Positions 35,775 through 44,980 of a stretch of 64,000 nucleotides of DNA are shown in pieces. Position 1 is the stretch's first letter; the number at the start of each line of letters is the position of its first letter. The notes beneath the pieces are model-generated. The model did no database searches. It had not been told where the DNA came from and saw nothing but the letters and a program-made list of their open reading frames with translations. Origin of the DNA: Solirubrobacterales bacterium (lineage in GTDB: Bacteria; Actinomycetota; Thermoleophilia; Solirubrobacterales; 70-9); NCBI GenBank assembly GCA_035573435.1, contig DATMZR010000019.1, positions 62,001 through 126,000 of the forward strand, written 5' to 3'. Both the position numbers and the translations under genes were made by a program.

Positions 35775-36188
35775 CTACTCGTCGATTGGGGGCGGTCTGC
35801 GCGTACGCTTGCGCTGGGCCGTCCGCCGCTTCGTTTCCAGGCGCCGTTCCCTCGCCGCCTTGCTCGGCCCGGTCGGTCGCCGCTGGCGCCGCACCGCCAG
35901 CCCCGCCGCCAGCTTGTCGCGCAGCCGTTCCAGCGCCAGCTCGCGGTTTCTGGCCTGGCCGCGGGTGTCCTGGGCGACGGCGGTCACTCGGTCGCCGTGG
36001 AGTGACGCCAAGCGCCGCTTCTGCTCTCCGGTGAGCGCCGTGGACGGGGCGATCTCGAACACCGCCTCGACGCGCGAGGCGGTCACGTTGGCGTGCTGGC
36101 CTCCTGGCCCCGAGGAGCGGCTGGTGCGTATCTCGACCTCGGAGAGCGGGACCGCGACGTCGGCGTTGACCTGGATCGGATCGTTCAC
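35775..36188 (-). CDS. arfB: Aminoacyl-tRNA hydrolase, ArfB/ICT1 type
   Basis: This small release-factor homologue (137 residues) frees ribosomes stalled on broken mRNA by hydrolysing peptidyl-tRNA. The catalytic loop SSGPGGQHANVTASRVE contains GGQ, and no stop-codon recognition domain is present. The C-terminal tail from about residue 100 is highly basic (RRLETKRRTAQRKRTRR), as needed to enter the empty mRNA channel. The GTG at 36188 is chosen because TACCTT lies 7 bases upstream on that strand; an ATG at 36236 would add 16 residues. The gene converges on the FtsX permease with a REP palindrome between them. Confidence 0.9.
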   Translation of the reverse strand: MNDPIQVNADVAVPLSEVEIRTSRSSGPGGQHANVTASRVEAVFEIAPSTALTGEQKRRLASLHGDRVTAVAQDTRGQARNRELALERLRDKLAAGLAVRRQRRPTGPSKAARERRLETKRRTAQRKRTRRPPPIDE

Positions 36189-36284
36189 GCATTCAAGGTA
36201 TCCGCCGGCGGGTTTGAATCCCCGCATCCTTGACATGGGCCGCGCGTCGCGGGTAGGGTCGCCAGAAGAGCAAGGGAGGCCGAG

Positions 36285-37871
36285 GTGACCCGAACGACCC
36301 CGATCGCGCTCGCGATCGGATCGATGCTGGCGCTGGTCGCGGCGCCGGCCGCATTCGCCGGCCAGCAGACGATCACGAACCCAGCGGGACCCCTGACCAA
36401 GATCTACCTGAACGACCGCCTTGGCTGCCAGGTTGACCAGGCTGGCGAGCCCTCAAGTGAGTTCTACGGAGGCACGAACCCGGGGGCATGCGGAACCTTC
36501 ATCGCGTCCCCAGCTGGCGGCGGTGCCACGATCTACGGCCCGAACGTTCCCGCGGGCAACCCCACCACCGCGTTCACCCCCGTGAGTCAAACCGCCGTGA
36601 AGGGCTCTGGCACAGGCGACGACCCCTACGTGGTGACGACCGTCGCGGACGTCGGTGCGACCGGCCTGAGAATCACCCAAGTCGACTCATACATCGTCGG
36701 CGAGCAGTCCTACGCCACCCAGATCAGGGTGCAGAATCGCGGCGCTTCCAGTAAGGCGGCGATCCTCTACCACGCAGGGGACTGCAAGCTCGAGGGCTCG
36801 GATGCGGGCTACGGCGCCTACGACGCAGGCACCGGCGGAGTGTTCTGTTCCGTAAGCGCCGGCAACTCACCTCGCGGGCGTGCCCTGGGCTTCATACCGC
36901 GAAGCACCGGGAGCCACTATGTCGAGGCTGAATACGGCTCCGTCTGGGACGGCATCGATGGCAGCAATTTCCCAGACACGTGCGACTGCGGGACCCTCCA
37001 AGACAACGGGGCCGGCCTGAGCTGGCCCATCACGGTCCCCGCAGGGCAAGGCCTAACCCGGTCCTTGACGACCTTCTCGGCGGACCTGACTCCGCCCGAA
37101 ACCACGGTCAGCTCCGGCCCGTCTGGCCTCACAAACGACCCGACCCCTACCTTCACCTTCTCCTCATCGGAGTCGAGTTCGAGCTTCGAGTGCAAGATTG
37201 GCTCGGAAGCCTATGCCGCGTGCAGCTCGCCGCATACCGCCATCCATCTCACGGACGGCTCCTACACCTTTTCCGTTCGCGCCATCGACCGGGCTGGAAA
37301 CGTGGACCCGACCCCGGCCACTCGCGCGTTCACGGTCCAGACCGCCGCGGTCAGCGTCTCGGGCTCGACCTTGCTGGTCACCGCCGCGCCGACCGCCAAG
37401 GATGACCTACAAATCACCCGTCCCTCGGTCTCGACCCTGCGCGTGACCGACACGCCGGGCGCCGTCTACACGGGCTCCGGCATCCACGCCGGCGCGGGAT
37501 GCACCACAAGCGGCGACTTCAGTGCCAACTGCAGCCGCGCCGGGATCACCCAGGTCACGGTTGACTCTGCCGATCAAGTCGACCGGATAGTCAACGCGAC
37601 CGGGGTCGACAGCTCCCTCAACGGCGGAGCGGCGAGCGACGTCTTGATCGGAGGCTCCGCCAACGACACCCTGACCGGAGCGGCGGGCTCCGACATGCTG
37701 TACGGGATGAACGGAGACGACCAGCTCTTCGCCCGGGACTCGGCCTCCGATCAGACCATCAACTGTGATGGCGGGAGCACCCCGGGCAGCGCCGACAAGG
37801 CTGACCTCGACCTGCTCCCGAAGGACCCCGACTCCGCCGTCATTGGGTGCGAGACCAAGACGCGGCACTGA
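36285..37871 (+). CDS. Exported protein with Ig-like domain and C-terminal RTX-like repeats
   Basis: This is a 528-residue secreted protein of unknown function. A signal peptide (IALAIGSMLALVAAPAAFAG) is clear. Residues about 30-265 form a Gly/Ser/Tyr-rich domain with several cysteines (GACGTF, GDCKLEG, VFCSV, DTCDCGT) that I do not recognise. Next, DLTPPETTVSSGP...NDPTPTFTFSSSE to DRAGNVDPTPATRAF is a bacterial Ig-like module common in actinobacterial surface proteins. The C-terminus has RTX-like repeats (GGAASDVLIGGSANDTLTGA, GMNGDDQLFARD) and ends CDGGS...GCETK, resembling the RTX proteins at 6.9-9.1 kb. The GTG start has GGGAGG upstream. The sulfatase gene follows after 11 bases. Confidence 0.8.
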   Translation: MTRTTPIALAIGSMLALVAAPAAFAGQQTITNPAGPLTKIYLNDRLGCQVDQAGEPSSEFYGGTNPGACGTFIASPAGGGATIYGPNVPAGNPTTAFTPVSQTAVKGSGTGDDPYVVTTVADVGATGLRITQVDSYIVGEQSYATQIRVQNRGASSKAAILYHAGDCKLEGSDAGYGAYDAGTGGVFCSVSAGNSPRGRALGFIPRSTGSHYVEAEYGSVWDGIDGSNFPDTCDCGTLQDNGAGLSWPITVPAGQGLTRSLTTFSADLTPPETTVSSGPSGLTNDPTPTFTFSSSESSSSFECKIGSEAYAACSSPHTAIHLTDGSYTFSVRAIDRAGNVDPTPATRAFTVQTAAVSVSGSTLLVTAAPTAKDDLQITRPSVSTLRVTDTPGAVYTGSGIHAGAGCTTSGDFSANCSRAGITQVTVDSADQVDRIVNATGVDSSLNGGAASDVLIGGSANDTLTGAAGSDMLYGMNGDDQLFARDSASDQTINCDGGSTPGSADKADLDLLPKDPDSAVIGCETKTRH

Positions 37872-37882
37872 GGAGGTTCGCA

Positions 37883-39349
37883 GTGGCCAATCATTCGTCC
37901 GGTCCCAGGTTGCACCGCGTCCAGCTCGCCGCGGCCTTCGTGGCGCTTGCGGCAACGGTCGGTTTGGCCTTGGCCACGCCGGGCTCGCGCAGCCTCGCGG
38001 ATGAGTCTCGGCCGAACGTGCTGGTGATCGAGAGCGACGATCAGACGCAAGAGTCGATCCGGTTCATGGCCAACGTCAACGCGCTGATCGGCGACCAAGG
38101 GGCGACCTTCAAGAACAGCTTCGTCAACTTCTCGCTCTGCTGCCCCTCGCGTGCCACCTTCCTCACCGGCCAATATGCACACAACCACGGGATCCTCGAC
38201 AACAGGGCTCCAGCCGGCGGCTTCGACCGCTTCGAGGCGCTGCACGGAGACAACAACCTCGCCGTCTGGCTGCGAAACGCGGGCTATTACACCGCGCTGA
38301 TCGGCAACTACCTGACCTTCTACGCGAACAGCCCGCGCATCCCACCGGGCTGGTCGGAGTGGCAGGCAGCGGCTCCCGACGCACACGACTACTACGACTA
38401 CACGCTGAACGACAACGGCACGCTGGTCCGCTACGGGACCGACCGGGCCGACTACAAGCAGGACGTGCTCACCGGGAAAGCCGTCGACTTCGTCGACCGC
38501 CGGGCGCCGAAGGACCAACCGTTCTTCCTCTGGCTGACCTATCCGGCGCCTCACGTTGGCGGACCGGAACCGAACCCACAGCCGCCGTCCAACTGTCAGA
38601 ACGCTCCCAAGCCGGCACCCCAGCACTCGCACGCCTTCGATGCAGAGCCGCTTCCCAAGCCGCCGAACTTCAACGAGGCCAACCTCTCCGACAAGCCCGC
38701 GGCGATCCGGAGCAAACCGCCGCTGAGCGCCACTCAGATCGCGACCATCCAGCGCAAGTACCGCTGTGAGCTGGAGTCGCTGCTCTCGGTGGATGAGGGC
38801 GTGAAGAAGGTTCTCCAGGCCCTCGAGGCCGACGGCGAGCTGAACAGCACCCTGGTCATCTACACCTCGGACAACGGCTTCTTCCACGGCGAGCACCGGA
38901 TCTTCGACGGCAAGAGAAACATCTACGAGGAATCGATCCGAGTGCCGCTCCTGATGCGTGGCCCCGGCATCCCCGCCGGAGTGACCATCCCTGACCTGGC
39001 GATCAACGCCGACCTCGCGCCGACGATCGTCGACCTGGCGAACGCCACCCCCGGCCTGGAGATGGACGGGCGCTCGCTGATCCCGGTGACGCAGAAGCCA
39101 GGGATCGAGCGGGGACGCGAGCTCTTGATCGAGGAGCCGAGCTTCAAGGCGATCCGGACAGAGCGCTACGTCTACGCCGAGCACAGCACTGGCGAAACCG
39201 AGCTCTATGACGTGTTGAAGGACCCCTTCGAGCTTGTGAGTCGCCACAACGACCCCGCCTATGCCTCGATCAAGGCGCGGCTTGCCAGCCACCTGCAGCA
39301 GCTTCGGAATTGCGCCGGTCCCAGCTGCCGGGTCCGTTTCACGCCCTAG
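37883..39349 (+). CDS. Exported sulfatase (arylsulfatase A / GlcNAc-6-sulfatase type)
   Basis: This 488-residue type I sulfatase hydrolyses sulfate esters outside the cell. The start at GTG 37883 has GAGGAGG upstream. The N-terminus is signal-like ([20 protein letters not shown]). Metal ligands appear at VIESDDQTQ. The formylglycine site is Cys87 in [19 protein letters not shown], the canonical C-x-P-S-R motif needing a formylglycine-generating enzyme. The C-terminal metal site is [12 protein letters not shown] with [20 protein letters not shown]. The tail ([12 protein letters not shown]) is also sulfatase-typical. It is probably co-transcribed with the upstream exported protein. Substrate unknown; sulfated glycans are likely. 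Confidence 0.92.
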   Translation: MANHSSGPRLHRVQLAAAFVALAATVGLALATPGSRSLADESRPNVLVIESDDQTQESIRFMANVNALIGDQGATFKNSFVNFSLCCPSRATFLTGQYAHNHGILDNRAPAGGFDRFEALHGDNNLAVWLRNAGYYTALIGNYLTFYANSPRIPPGWSEWQAAAPDAHDYYDYTLNDNGTLVRYGTDRADYKQDVLTGKAVDFVDRRAPKDQPFFLWLTYPAPHVGGPEPNPQPPSNCQNAPKPAPQHSHAFDAEPLPKPPNFNEANLSDKPAAIRSKPPLSATQIATIQRKYRCELESLLSVDEGVKKVLQALEADGELNSTLVIYTSDNGFFHGEHRIFDGKRNIYEESIRVPLLMRGPGIPAGVTIPDLAINADLAPTIVDLANATPGLEMDGRSLIPVTQKPGIERGRELLIEEPSFKAIRTERYVYAEHSTGETELYDVLKDPFELVSRHNDPAYASIKARLASHLQQLRNCAGPSCRVRFTP

Positions 39350-39425
39350 CCGCAGCCGCCGGCCGCCCCGGATGCGCGGCAGTGCCCCTATCCTTCCCAA
39401 CTCACTCACGACCGAAAGGACCGTC

Positions 39426-40697
39426 TTGGAAACGGCAGAGAAGGGCTACGACATCGCCGATGTCGGCTTGGCCGACGAGGGGCAGCGCCGGGTCGAATGG
39501 GCGGACCGCCAGATGCCCGTGCTGCAAACGATCCGCGAGCGCTTCGGTAAGGAGCGGCCTCTCGACGGAATCACCATGGCCTGCTGCCTCCACGTGACCA
39601 CGGAGACGGCCAACCTCGCCCGCACGCTGATCGACGGGGGCGCCGAGGTGCTGCTGTGCGCCTCGAACCCGCTCTCCACCCAAGACGACGTGGCCGCCGC
39701 CCTCGTCGACCGCTACGGCGCCGAGGTCTACGCGATCAACGGCGAGGACAACGACACCTACTACCGGCATATCAACACCGTTGTCGATCGCGGTCCCCAG
39801 ATCACGATGGACGACGGGGCCGACGTGGTCGGCGTGCTGCACGGCGAGCGGGCTGACCAGCTCTCCAGCGTTCTCGGCGGCACCGAGGAGACGACCACCG
39901 GGGTCATCCGCCTTCAGGCGCTCGAGCGCGAGGGCAAGCTCGGGTACCCGATCGTCGCCGTCAACGACGCGAAGACGAAGCACTTCTTCGACAACCGCTA
40001 CGGCACCGGGCAGTCGACCCTGGACGGGGTGATCAGGGCCACCAACGTCCTGATCGCCGGCCTGCGCGTCGTGGTGATCGGCTACGGCTGGTGTGGACGG
40101 GGAGTGGCGATGCGCGCCAAGGGCCACGGGGCCCACGTGATCGTCTGCGAGGTCGATCCGCTGCGCGCGCTCGAGGCGCTCATGGACGGGTTCGAGGTGA
40201 TGCCCGGCACGGACGCGGCAAGGGTCGGCGACGTGTTCATCTCCGTGACCGGCAACCGCGACGCGATCGCCGGCGAGATGTTCGAGGTGATGAAGTCTGG
40301 TGCGATCGTCTGCAACTCGGGCCACTTCGATGTCGAGGTCAACAAGGAGGACCTGAACGCGCTCACCGTCGAGAAGTTCCAGGCGCGTCCGTTCGTCGAG
40401 GGCCACCGCACCAAGGATGGGCGGGAGATCTTCCTGCTGGCGGATGGACGGCTGGTCAACCTGGCGGCCGCCGAGGGCCACCCTGCCGCGGTGATGGACA
40501 TGAGCTTCGCCAATCAGGCGCTCGCGGCCGAGCACGTGGCGCGAGACCACTCGTATCTGGAGAAGCGGGTCTATCCCGTGCCCGAGGAGATCGACCGCGA
40601 AATCGCCCGCCTGAAGCTGGCCTCGCGCGGGGTGGAGATCGACGACCTCACGGACGCGCAGCAGAAGTACCTGGCGAGCTGGGACCAGGGCACGTAG
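39426..40697 (+). CDS. ahcY: S-adenosylhomocysteine hydrolase
   Basis: AhcY reversibly splits S-adenosylhomocysteine to adenosine and homocysteine using bound NAD+, relieving product inhibition of methyltransferases. At 423 residues it is the short form without the 40-residue insert of the eukaryotic and many bacterial enzymes. Motifs: [87 protein letters not shown] (NAD loop), and NSGHFDVEV. The TTG at 39426 follows AAAGGA by 5 bases and gives a normal N-terminus. A TATCCT box lies 31 bases upstream. No SAH riboswitch fits the 76-base gap. Confidence 0.96.
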   Translation: METAEKGYDIADVGLADEGQRRVEWADRQMPVLQTIRERFGKERPLDGITMACCLHVTTETANLARTLIDGGAEVLLCASNPLSTQDDVAAALVDRYGAEVYAINGEDNDTYYRHINTVVDRGPQITMDDGADVVGVLHGERADQLSSVLGGTEETTTGVIRLQALEREGKLGYPIVAVNDAKTKHFFDNRYGTGQSTLDGVIRATNVLIAGLRVVVIGYGWCGRGVAMRAKGHGAHVIVCEVDPLRALEALMDGFEVMPGTDAARVGDVFISVTGNRDAIAGEMFEVMKSGAIVCNSGHFDVEVNKEDLNALTVEKFQARPFVEGHRTKDGREIFLLADGRLVNLAAAEGHPAAVMDMSFANQALAAEHVARDHSYLEKRVYPVPEEIDREIARLKLASRGVEIDDLTDAQQKYLASWDQGT

Positions 40698-40737
40698 CGC
40701 CGCCGCCGATGGGGACAGGCAATAGCCTGCTCGCTCG

Positions 40738-41721
40738 ATGCGAGCGATGGTGATGGCGGCGGGTCTCGGGACCCGCCTACGCCCGCTCACCTACGAGATC
40801 GCCAAACCGCTCGTGCCGGTTGCGAACCGTCCCGTGATGGAGCACATCCTGCTGCTCTTGCGCCGGCACGGCTTCGGACCCGTGATCGCCAACCTCCACT
40901 GGTTCGGTGACGCGATCCGCGACCGCTTCGGTGACGGCTCGCGATTGGGGATCGACCTCACCTACAGCCGCGAGGACGAGTTGCTGGGCACCGCCGGGGG
41001 CGTCCGGAATGTGGCCGATTTCTTTGGCGACGAGCCCTTCCTGGTGATGGCCGCCGACGCGCTCACAGACATCGACCTGAGCGCGCTGCGCGCCGCTCAC
41101 GAGGCCAACGACGGCATTGCCACCCTGGCGGTCAAGCGGGTTTCCGAGGTGAGCGAGTTCGGGGTCGTGATCACGGATTCGGCCGGCCGGGTCCAGGGTT
41201 TTCAGGAGAAGCCCGAGCCGGCCGAGGCGCTCTCGGACCTGGCGAGCTGCATGATCTACGTCCTCGACCGCGAGATCTTCGACTACTTCCCCTCCAAGCC
41301 GGCGGTCGATTTCGCTCGCGAGGTGTTCCCGGCCCTGCTCGAGAACGATGTCCCGTTCTACGTTCACCGGATCGACGCCTACTGGAACGACGTCGGCTCG
41401 CTGCCGGAGTACCTGCGGGGAAACCTCGACGCAGTGGAGGGCACAGTGGAGGTCGAACCGGCCGGCGAGCTGCTCCCCTCGTCGGGTGGCGACGAGGCCC
41501 TGGAGCGAGGCGACCCGGGTGTGGGCGGCCTGGTCCTGGCCGCAGAAGGGTGCGAGATTGGAGCAGACGTGCGCCTGGACGGCCCGCTTGTGATCGGGGC
41601 CGGGTGCGCCATCGGCGCCGGCGCGCGCATCAAGGAGTCGGTGGTCCTGCCGGGGGCGGAGGTGCCGCCGGGCGCGTTGGTGGCGAGCGCGATCTACGGC
41701 CGCAAGGCTGCCCTGAGCTGA
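40738..41721 (+). CDS. Sugar-phosphate nucleotidyltransferase
   Basis: This 327-residue protein is a second NDP-sugar pyrophosphorylase, related to the one at 30.2 kb. The N-terminal site is VMAAGLGTRLRPLTYEIAKPLVPVANRP, followed by EDELLGTAGGVRNVADFFG, VMAADALTDID, GFQEKPEPAEALSDLASCMIYVL and YWNDVGSLPEYLRGN. The C-terminal beta-helix is short (GCEIGADVRLDGPLVIGAG...). The sugar and nucleotide cannot be fixed; mannose-1-phosphate or glucose-1-phosphate are likeliest. TAGCCT lies 9 bases before the ATG with no ribosome site, giving another likely leaderless gene. It starts 40 bases after ahcY. Confidence 0.87.
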   Translation: MRAMVMAAGLGTRLRPLTYEIAKPLVPVANRPVMEHILLLLRRHGFGPVIANLHWFGDAIRDRFGDGSRLGIDLTYSREDELLGTAGGVRNVADFFGDEPFLVMAADALTDIDLSALRAAHEANDGIATLAVKRVSEVSEFGVVITDSAGRVQGFQEKPEPAEALSDLASCMIYVLDREIFDYFPSKPAVDFAREVFPALLENDVPFYVHRIDAYWNDVGSLPEYLRGNLDAVEGTVEVEPAGELLPSSGGDEALERGDPGVGGLVLAAEGCEIGADVRLDGPLVIGAGCAIGAGARIKESVVLPGAEVPPGALVASAIYGRKAALS

Positions 41722-41758
41722 GGGCAGTCTCCCGCCGAGCAGGCCCTAACCTGGGGGC

Positions 41759-42100
41759 ATGGCCCATGAAGCGCCCAAGATCGAGCTCCTGTGGTGGCGG
41801 GGATGTCCCTCGTGGGAGGAGGCGCTTGAGATGCTGCGTGAGGAGATGAGTGCCATCCGACTTGACCCGGCGTCGGTCGAGGTGCGCGAGGTTCGCACCG
41901 ACGAAGAGGCGGGGCGCCAGGGTTTCGTGGGATCGCCGACGATTCGGATCTCGGGGCGCGACCTGCAGCCGCCCGACGACGAGCCCGCCGGGTTGACCTG
42001 TCGTGTCTACAGGCTTCGCGACGGCAGGGTTTCGCCCCTACCCGACCGCGCCGAGCTGCGCGAGACGCTTGCAAACGCGATCCAAGGAGGTGGTGAGTGA
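41759..42100 (+). CDS. Thioredoxin-fold protein with single-cysteine site
   Basis: This 113-residue protein has a thioredoxin-like fold pattern: strand IELLWWRGCPSWEEALEMLREEM at the active site, strand VEVREVRTDEEAGRQGF, then VGSPTIRISGRDLQP with the cis-proline. The active site is RGCPSW, so only the first cysteine of a CxxC is kept; Cys21 and Cys80 are the only cysteines. Such proteins often accompany mercury- or peroxide-related genes. TAACCT lies 6 bases before the ATG. The stop overlaps the redoxin gene (GTGA), so the two are probably partners. No reaction is assigned. Confidence 0.72.
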   Translation: MAHEAPKIELLWWRGCPSWEEALEMLREEMSAIRLDPASVEVREVRTDEEAGRQGFVGSPTIRISGRDLQPPDDEPAGLTCRVYRLRDGRVSPLPDRAELRETLANAIQGGGE

Positions 42101-42639
42101 TGGCTCAGGCGACCGCTACGAAGGTGGGAGATTCCGCGCCTGGGCTGGAGCTGCCCGATACCGAGGGCCGGGTGCACACCCTGCCGACGCCTGGGGAGGC
42201 TTCGGCGACGGTCGTCATCTGGACCTGCAACCACTGCCCTTACGCGCTCGCCTGGCACGAGAGGCTGGTCCAACTGGCGCGAGACTACGCCGCGCGAGGG
42301 GTCCGCTTCCTGGCCGTCAACTCCAACGACGCGGAGCGCTACCCACGCGACTCGCTCGAGGCGATGCGCGAGCGGGTCGGCAGCGAGGACTGGCCCTTTC
42401 CGTACCTGCACGACGAAAGCCAGCAGGCGGCACGAGACTGGGCGGCCCAGGTCACTCCGCACGTCTACGCGCTCGACGGCGATCTGCGCGTGCGCTACGA
42501 GGGCGCCCCGGACGCCGACCACATGGATCCTGGACAGAATGCGGCCTGGCTCAGAGCGGCCCTCGACGATCTGCTGAGCGGCCGCCAGCCACGGCGCGCC
42601 GAGACCGAGCCGGTTGGGTGTTCGATCAAGTGGAAGTGA
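42097..42639 (+). CDS. Redoxin-family (AhpC/TSA-like) thiol protein
   Basis: This 180-residue peroxiredoxin/thioredoxin-fold protein lacks a signal peptide. The active-site region is TVVIWTCNHCPYALAWHERL, where CNHC is typical of a redoxin subfamily, followed by FLAVNSNDAERYPRDS, YLHDESQQAARDWAAQVTPHVYALD and a closing GCSIKWK with a third conserved cysteine. These features are seen in thioredoxin-like proteins of unknown partner. The start is GTG 42097 or ATG 42100; AAGGAGG suits both. The overlap with the upstream single-cysteine protein suggests a redox pair. Homoserine kinase follows after 22 bases. Confidence 0.83.
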   Translation: MMAQATATKVGDSAPGLELPDTEGRVHTLPTPGEASATVVIWTCNHCPYALAWHERLVQLARDYAARGVRFLAVNSNDAERYPRDSLEAMRERVGSEDWPFPYLHDESQQAARDWAAQVTPHVYALDGDLRVRYEGAPDADHMDPGQNAAWLRAALDDLLSGRQPRRAETEPVGCSIKWK

Positions 42640-42661
42640 TCCCGGGGTCACCGCCCAGCCG

Positions 42662-43546
42662 ATGACCGTTCGCCGCCGCCTCGTCCGCGTGCCGGCCTCC
42701 TCCGCCAACCTCGGGCCGGGCTACGACGTCCTGGCCGCGGCCCTCTCGCTCCATCTCGAGCTCGAAGTCAGCGAGGCCGGGGGGTTCTCGGTCGACGGGG
42801 GTGGCCAGCCGGTCCCGGAGGACCGGGACAACCTGTGCGTTCGCGCTTTCGAGGCCCTTCATCCCGCCGATGGGCTGCGGTTCGAGATCCGCAGCGAGAT
42901 CCCGCTCGCTCGCGGCCTGGGCTCCTCGGCTGCCGCGATCGTCGCCGGGCTGATGGCCGCCGACCATCTGTTCGAGCTGGGGCTCGAGCGCGAGCAGATC
43001 TACGACCGCGCCGTCACACTCGAGGGCCACCCGGACAACGTCGGCGCGGCGCTCTACGGCGGTCTGGTTCTCTGCCCGTCGGTCGACGGCGACTCCAGGC
43101 CGCCGCCCGTCCGGCTCGACCCTCCGCAGGGCGTCGAGGGAGTCGTCGTGGTCCCGGCGGAGGAGGTCCCTACCGACAAGGCCCGCGCCGCGATGCCGGC
43201 AGAGGTGCCCGTTGCCGACGCGGTCGCCAACGTGGCCGCGGCGTCGCAGCTGGTGCTCGGGATCCAGCGCTCCGACCTGACCCTGATTGCTCGCGGCCTG
43301 GCCGACCGCCTCCACCAGCCGCACCGCGCCCATCTCTACCCCCGCTCCATGGAGCTCCTCGCCGAGGCGCGGGACCTGGGGGCGATTGGGGCAACGATCT
43401 CGGGTGCCGGACCGGCGGTGCTCTTTTGGTGCTTCTGGCAGGACACCGGCAAGGTCACCGAGGCCCTGCGGGAGCGCGTCGCGGACTGGGGTGAGATCCG
43501 CCGCACGCCCTTCAGCCCCCTGGGCGCCGACGTGCCCGAGCTATAG
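42662..43546 (+). CDS. thrB: Homoserine kinase
   Basis: This GHMP-family kinase (294 residues) phosphorylates L-homoserine with ATP on the way to threonine. The start at 42662 gives the family N-terminus VRVPASSANLGPGYDVLAAAL. The ATP loop is PLARGLGSSAAAIVAGLMAA, and EGHPDNVGAALYGGLVL and GATISGAGPAVLFW complete the three GHMP motifs. These fit homoserine kinase better than mevalonate-type kinases. The usual neighbours thrC and hom are absent. The end overlaps a convergent SnoaL-like gene (CTATAG). Confidence 0.9.
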   Translation: MTVRRRLVRVPASSANLGPGYDVLAAALSLHLELEVSEAGGFSVDGGGQPVPEDRDNLCVRAFEALHPADGLRFEIRSEIPLARGLGSSAAAIVAGLMAADHLFELGLEREQIYDRAVTLEGHPDNVGAALYGGLVLCPSVDGDSRPPPVRLDPPQGVEGVVVVPAEEVPTDKARAAMPAEVPVADAVANVAAASQLVLGIQRSDLTLIARGLADRLHQPHRAHLYPRSMELLAEARDLGAIGATISGAGPAVLFWCFWQDTGKVTEALRERVADWGEIRRTPFSPLGADVPEL

Positions 43547-43972
43547 CAATCCGACCTGGCGCAGGATCGAAACCGAGTCGGAGTAGACGTCCTTCCGCTT
43601 CACGAGGCCGTCCTCGAAGGGGATCACGTCCAGCCCATCCCAGGTGACCTTCCTTCCCGAGGGCTCGGCGACCAGGTTCCCGCGGCTCATGCGGTTGGCG
43701 TGGGTTGCCGTCGCGGTCCACTCCTGGACCACGAGCCCGTCGCGCACGTAGAGCCTGCGGGTGGTGAAGTCGATGTCGGGCCAGGTCTCGAAGATCGAGC
43801 CGATGTGCTCGCGTACCGCCTCGCCTTCGGCCCGCTCGCCGGCGGTGTGGTTCTCGAACACCATGCCCGGCGCGTGCATGGCCATGATCGCGTCAAGGTC
43901 GTGGGCGTTCCAGGCCTCGTTGTAGCGGGCGATCACTTCCTCGAGCGCGGAGGGTGCGTTCTGCTCAGTCAT
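43541..43972 (-). CDS. SnoaL-like (NTF2-fold) polyketide cyclase-type protein
   Basis: This 143-residue single-domain protein has the NTF2/SnoaL pattern: VIARYNEAWNAHDLDAIMAMHAPGMVFENHTAG at the start, GEAVREHIGSIFETWPDIDF, and terminal strands with VQEWTATATH and WDGLDVIPFEDGLVKRKDVYSDSV. It resembles ester-cyclase or dehydratase-like family members, but the substrate is unknown. It is a second, only distantly similar SnoaL-type gene besides 11757-12164. An AATACT box 7 bases upstream of the ATG suggests a leaderless mRNA. Its 3' end overlaps that of thrB by six bases. Confidence 0.82.
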   Translation of the reverse strand: MTEQNAPSALEEVIARYNEAWNAHDLDAIMAMHAPGMVFENHTAGERAEGEAVREHIGSIFETWPDIDFTTRRLYVRDGLVVQEWTATATHANRMSRGNLVAEPSGRKVTWDGLDVIPFEDGLVKRKDVYSDSVSILRQVGLL

Positions 43973-43979
43973 CGCGGGA

Positions 43980-43987
43980 AGTATTCT
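43980..43987. promoter_or_regulatory. Back-to-back -10 boxes of a divergent promoter
   Basis: Read on the minus strand, AATACT (43985-43980) lies 7 bases before the SnoaL-like ATG. Read on the plus strand, TATTCT (43982-43987) lies 45 bases before the exported lyase-like gene. The two boxes overlap, so polymerase may serve only one gene at a time. Confidence 0.45.
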
Positions 43988-44032
43988 GCAGTCGAAGCGC
44001 CGGTGCTCGACGGGTTGGACAGGGGGAGGAAC

Positions 44033-44980
44033 GTGATCACACGAGGAGGGTCGGCGAAGAGCCGCAGGGCGTGCGTGCTGGCTGCCTGTACCGCCCTGGT
44101 GGGGCTGTCCGCGATCGCCGCCATCGATCCGGCCCCCGGTCGCCAAGCGGATAAGCGCACCAAGCTGCTGTTCTCCTCCGGCTTCGAGCATCCGGTCACC
44201 GTTGCTCCGCCGAGGACAGAAAGCGGTGACTGGCGCTTTCCGATCCGAGGTGCCGATGAGGGCTTCGCGTGGCAGTCGGAGCTGCCCGGCGGCAAGCCGC
44301 ACGCCTTCTTCCCGATCGTGCCGTCCTCCGTGCCCGTGGGGCCGTACGCCGACACCCGGTTGGAGACCGTCCCGGGCCCCCACGGAGGGACGCCGACCAG
44401 GGCCCTCTACCAGGAGGTGAGCAAGGATGTCGAGTTCACCCCGAACAAGCGCGTTCGCAATCAGTTCCCGACCCACTGGAAACGTGAGCGAGGGTCGCTG
44501 GCGTACTGGATCAAGCTCCAGGCAAACCTGGCCCAGTTGATGCCGAACGACGGGACGAACTACTGGCGCCAGCTGATCGAGTTCCGAGGGAGCTGGCAGC
44601 ACAGGACCGATTACCGGGTCTGGATCGGCGTGGTGCGCGGTCCGAGGGGGTCGCTCCTTCACTGGAGAACCACGGCCGAGCTCAGGCCTCGCAAGGGCGG
44701 TCGGATCATCGACTTCACCCACAACGCGCGCCGGCCGCCGATCCCACTCGGGAAGTGGTTCCGGTTCAAGGTGCGGTGGGTGCTCGACCGCAAGCACGGC
44801 TTCCTGAAGGCGACCGTCAACGGCGTCCCGATCATCAACCGCAGAGGACCAACCCGGATCAACGACTCGGTCGACACAGAACAGATCTTCAAGGTCTACA
44901 TGGGAGCGAACTCGCTCGACCGCGGTCCCGCCTTCCAGTGGATCGACGACGTCCAGCTGCGCACCTGGCCCCCGCGCTAG
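44033..44980 (+). CDS. Exported protein resembling polysaccharide-lyase/concanavalin-fold domains
   Basis: This 315-residue protein has a signal peptide (basic SAKSRR then ACVLAACTALVGLSAIAA). The mature part (FSSGFEHPVT...GDWRF...RALYQEVSK) and the end (LGKWFRFKVRWVLDRKHGFLKATVNG...TEQIFKVYMGAN...WIDDVQLRTW) look like a jelly-roll polysaccharide-binding or heparin-lyase-like domain: the run of W-x-x-F/K strands, then a short loop with a ligand asparagine, is typical. I cannot identify catalytic residues, so lyase activity is not claimed. The GTG start has AGGGGGAGG just upstream. The gene converges with parA, sharing three stop-codon bases. Confidence 0.68.
   Translation: MITRGGSAKSRRACVLAACTALVGLSAIAAIDPAPGRQADKRTKLLFSSGFEHPVTVAPPRTESGDWRFPIRGADEGFAWQSELPGGKPHAFFPIVPSSVPVGPYADTRLETVPGPHGGTPTRALYQEVSKDVEFTPNKRVRNQFPTHWKRERGSLAYWIKLQANLAQLMPNDGTNYWRQLIEFRGSWQHRTDYRVWIGVVRGPRGSLLHWRTTAELRPRKGGRIIDFTHNARRPPIPLGKWFRFKVRWVLDRKHGFLKATVNGVPIINRRGPTRINDSVDTEQIFKVYMGANSLDRGPAFQWIDDVQLRTWPPR

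Noticed and set aside
39350-39425. Possible SAH riboswitch before ahcY
   Set aside because: The 76-base gap shows a promoter-like TATCCT and a ribosome site but no paired helices or conserved loop of that riboswitch that I could recognise.
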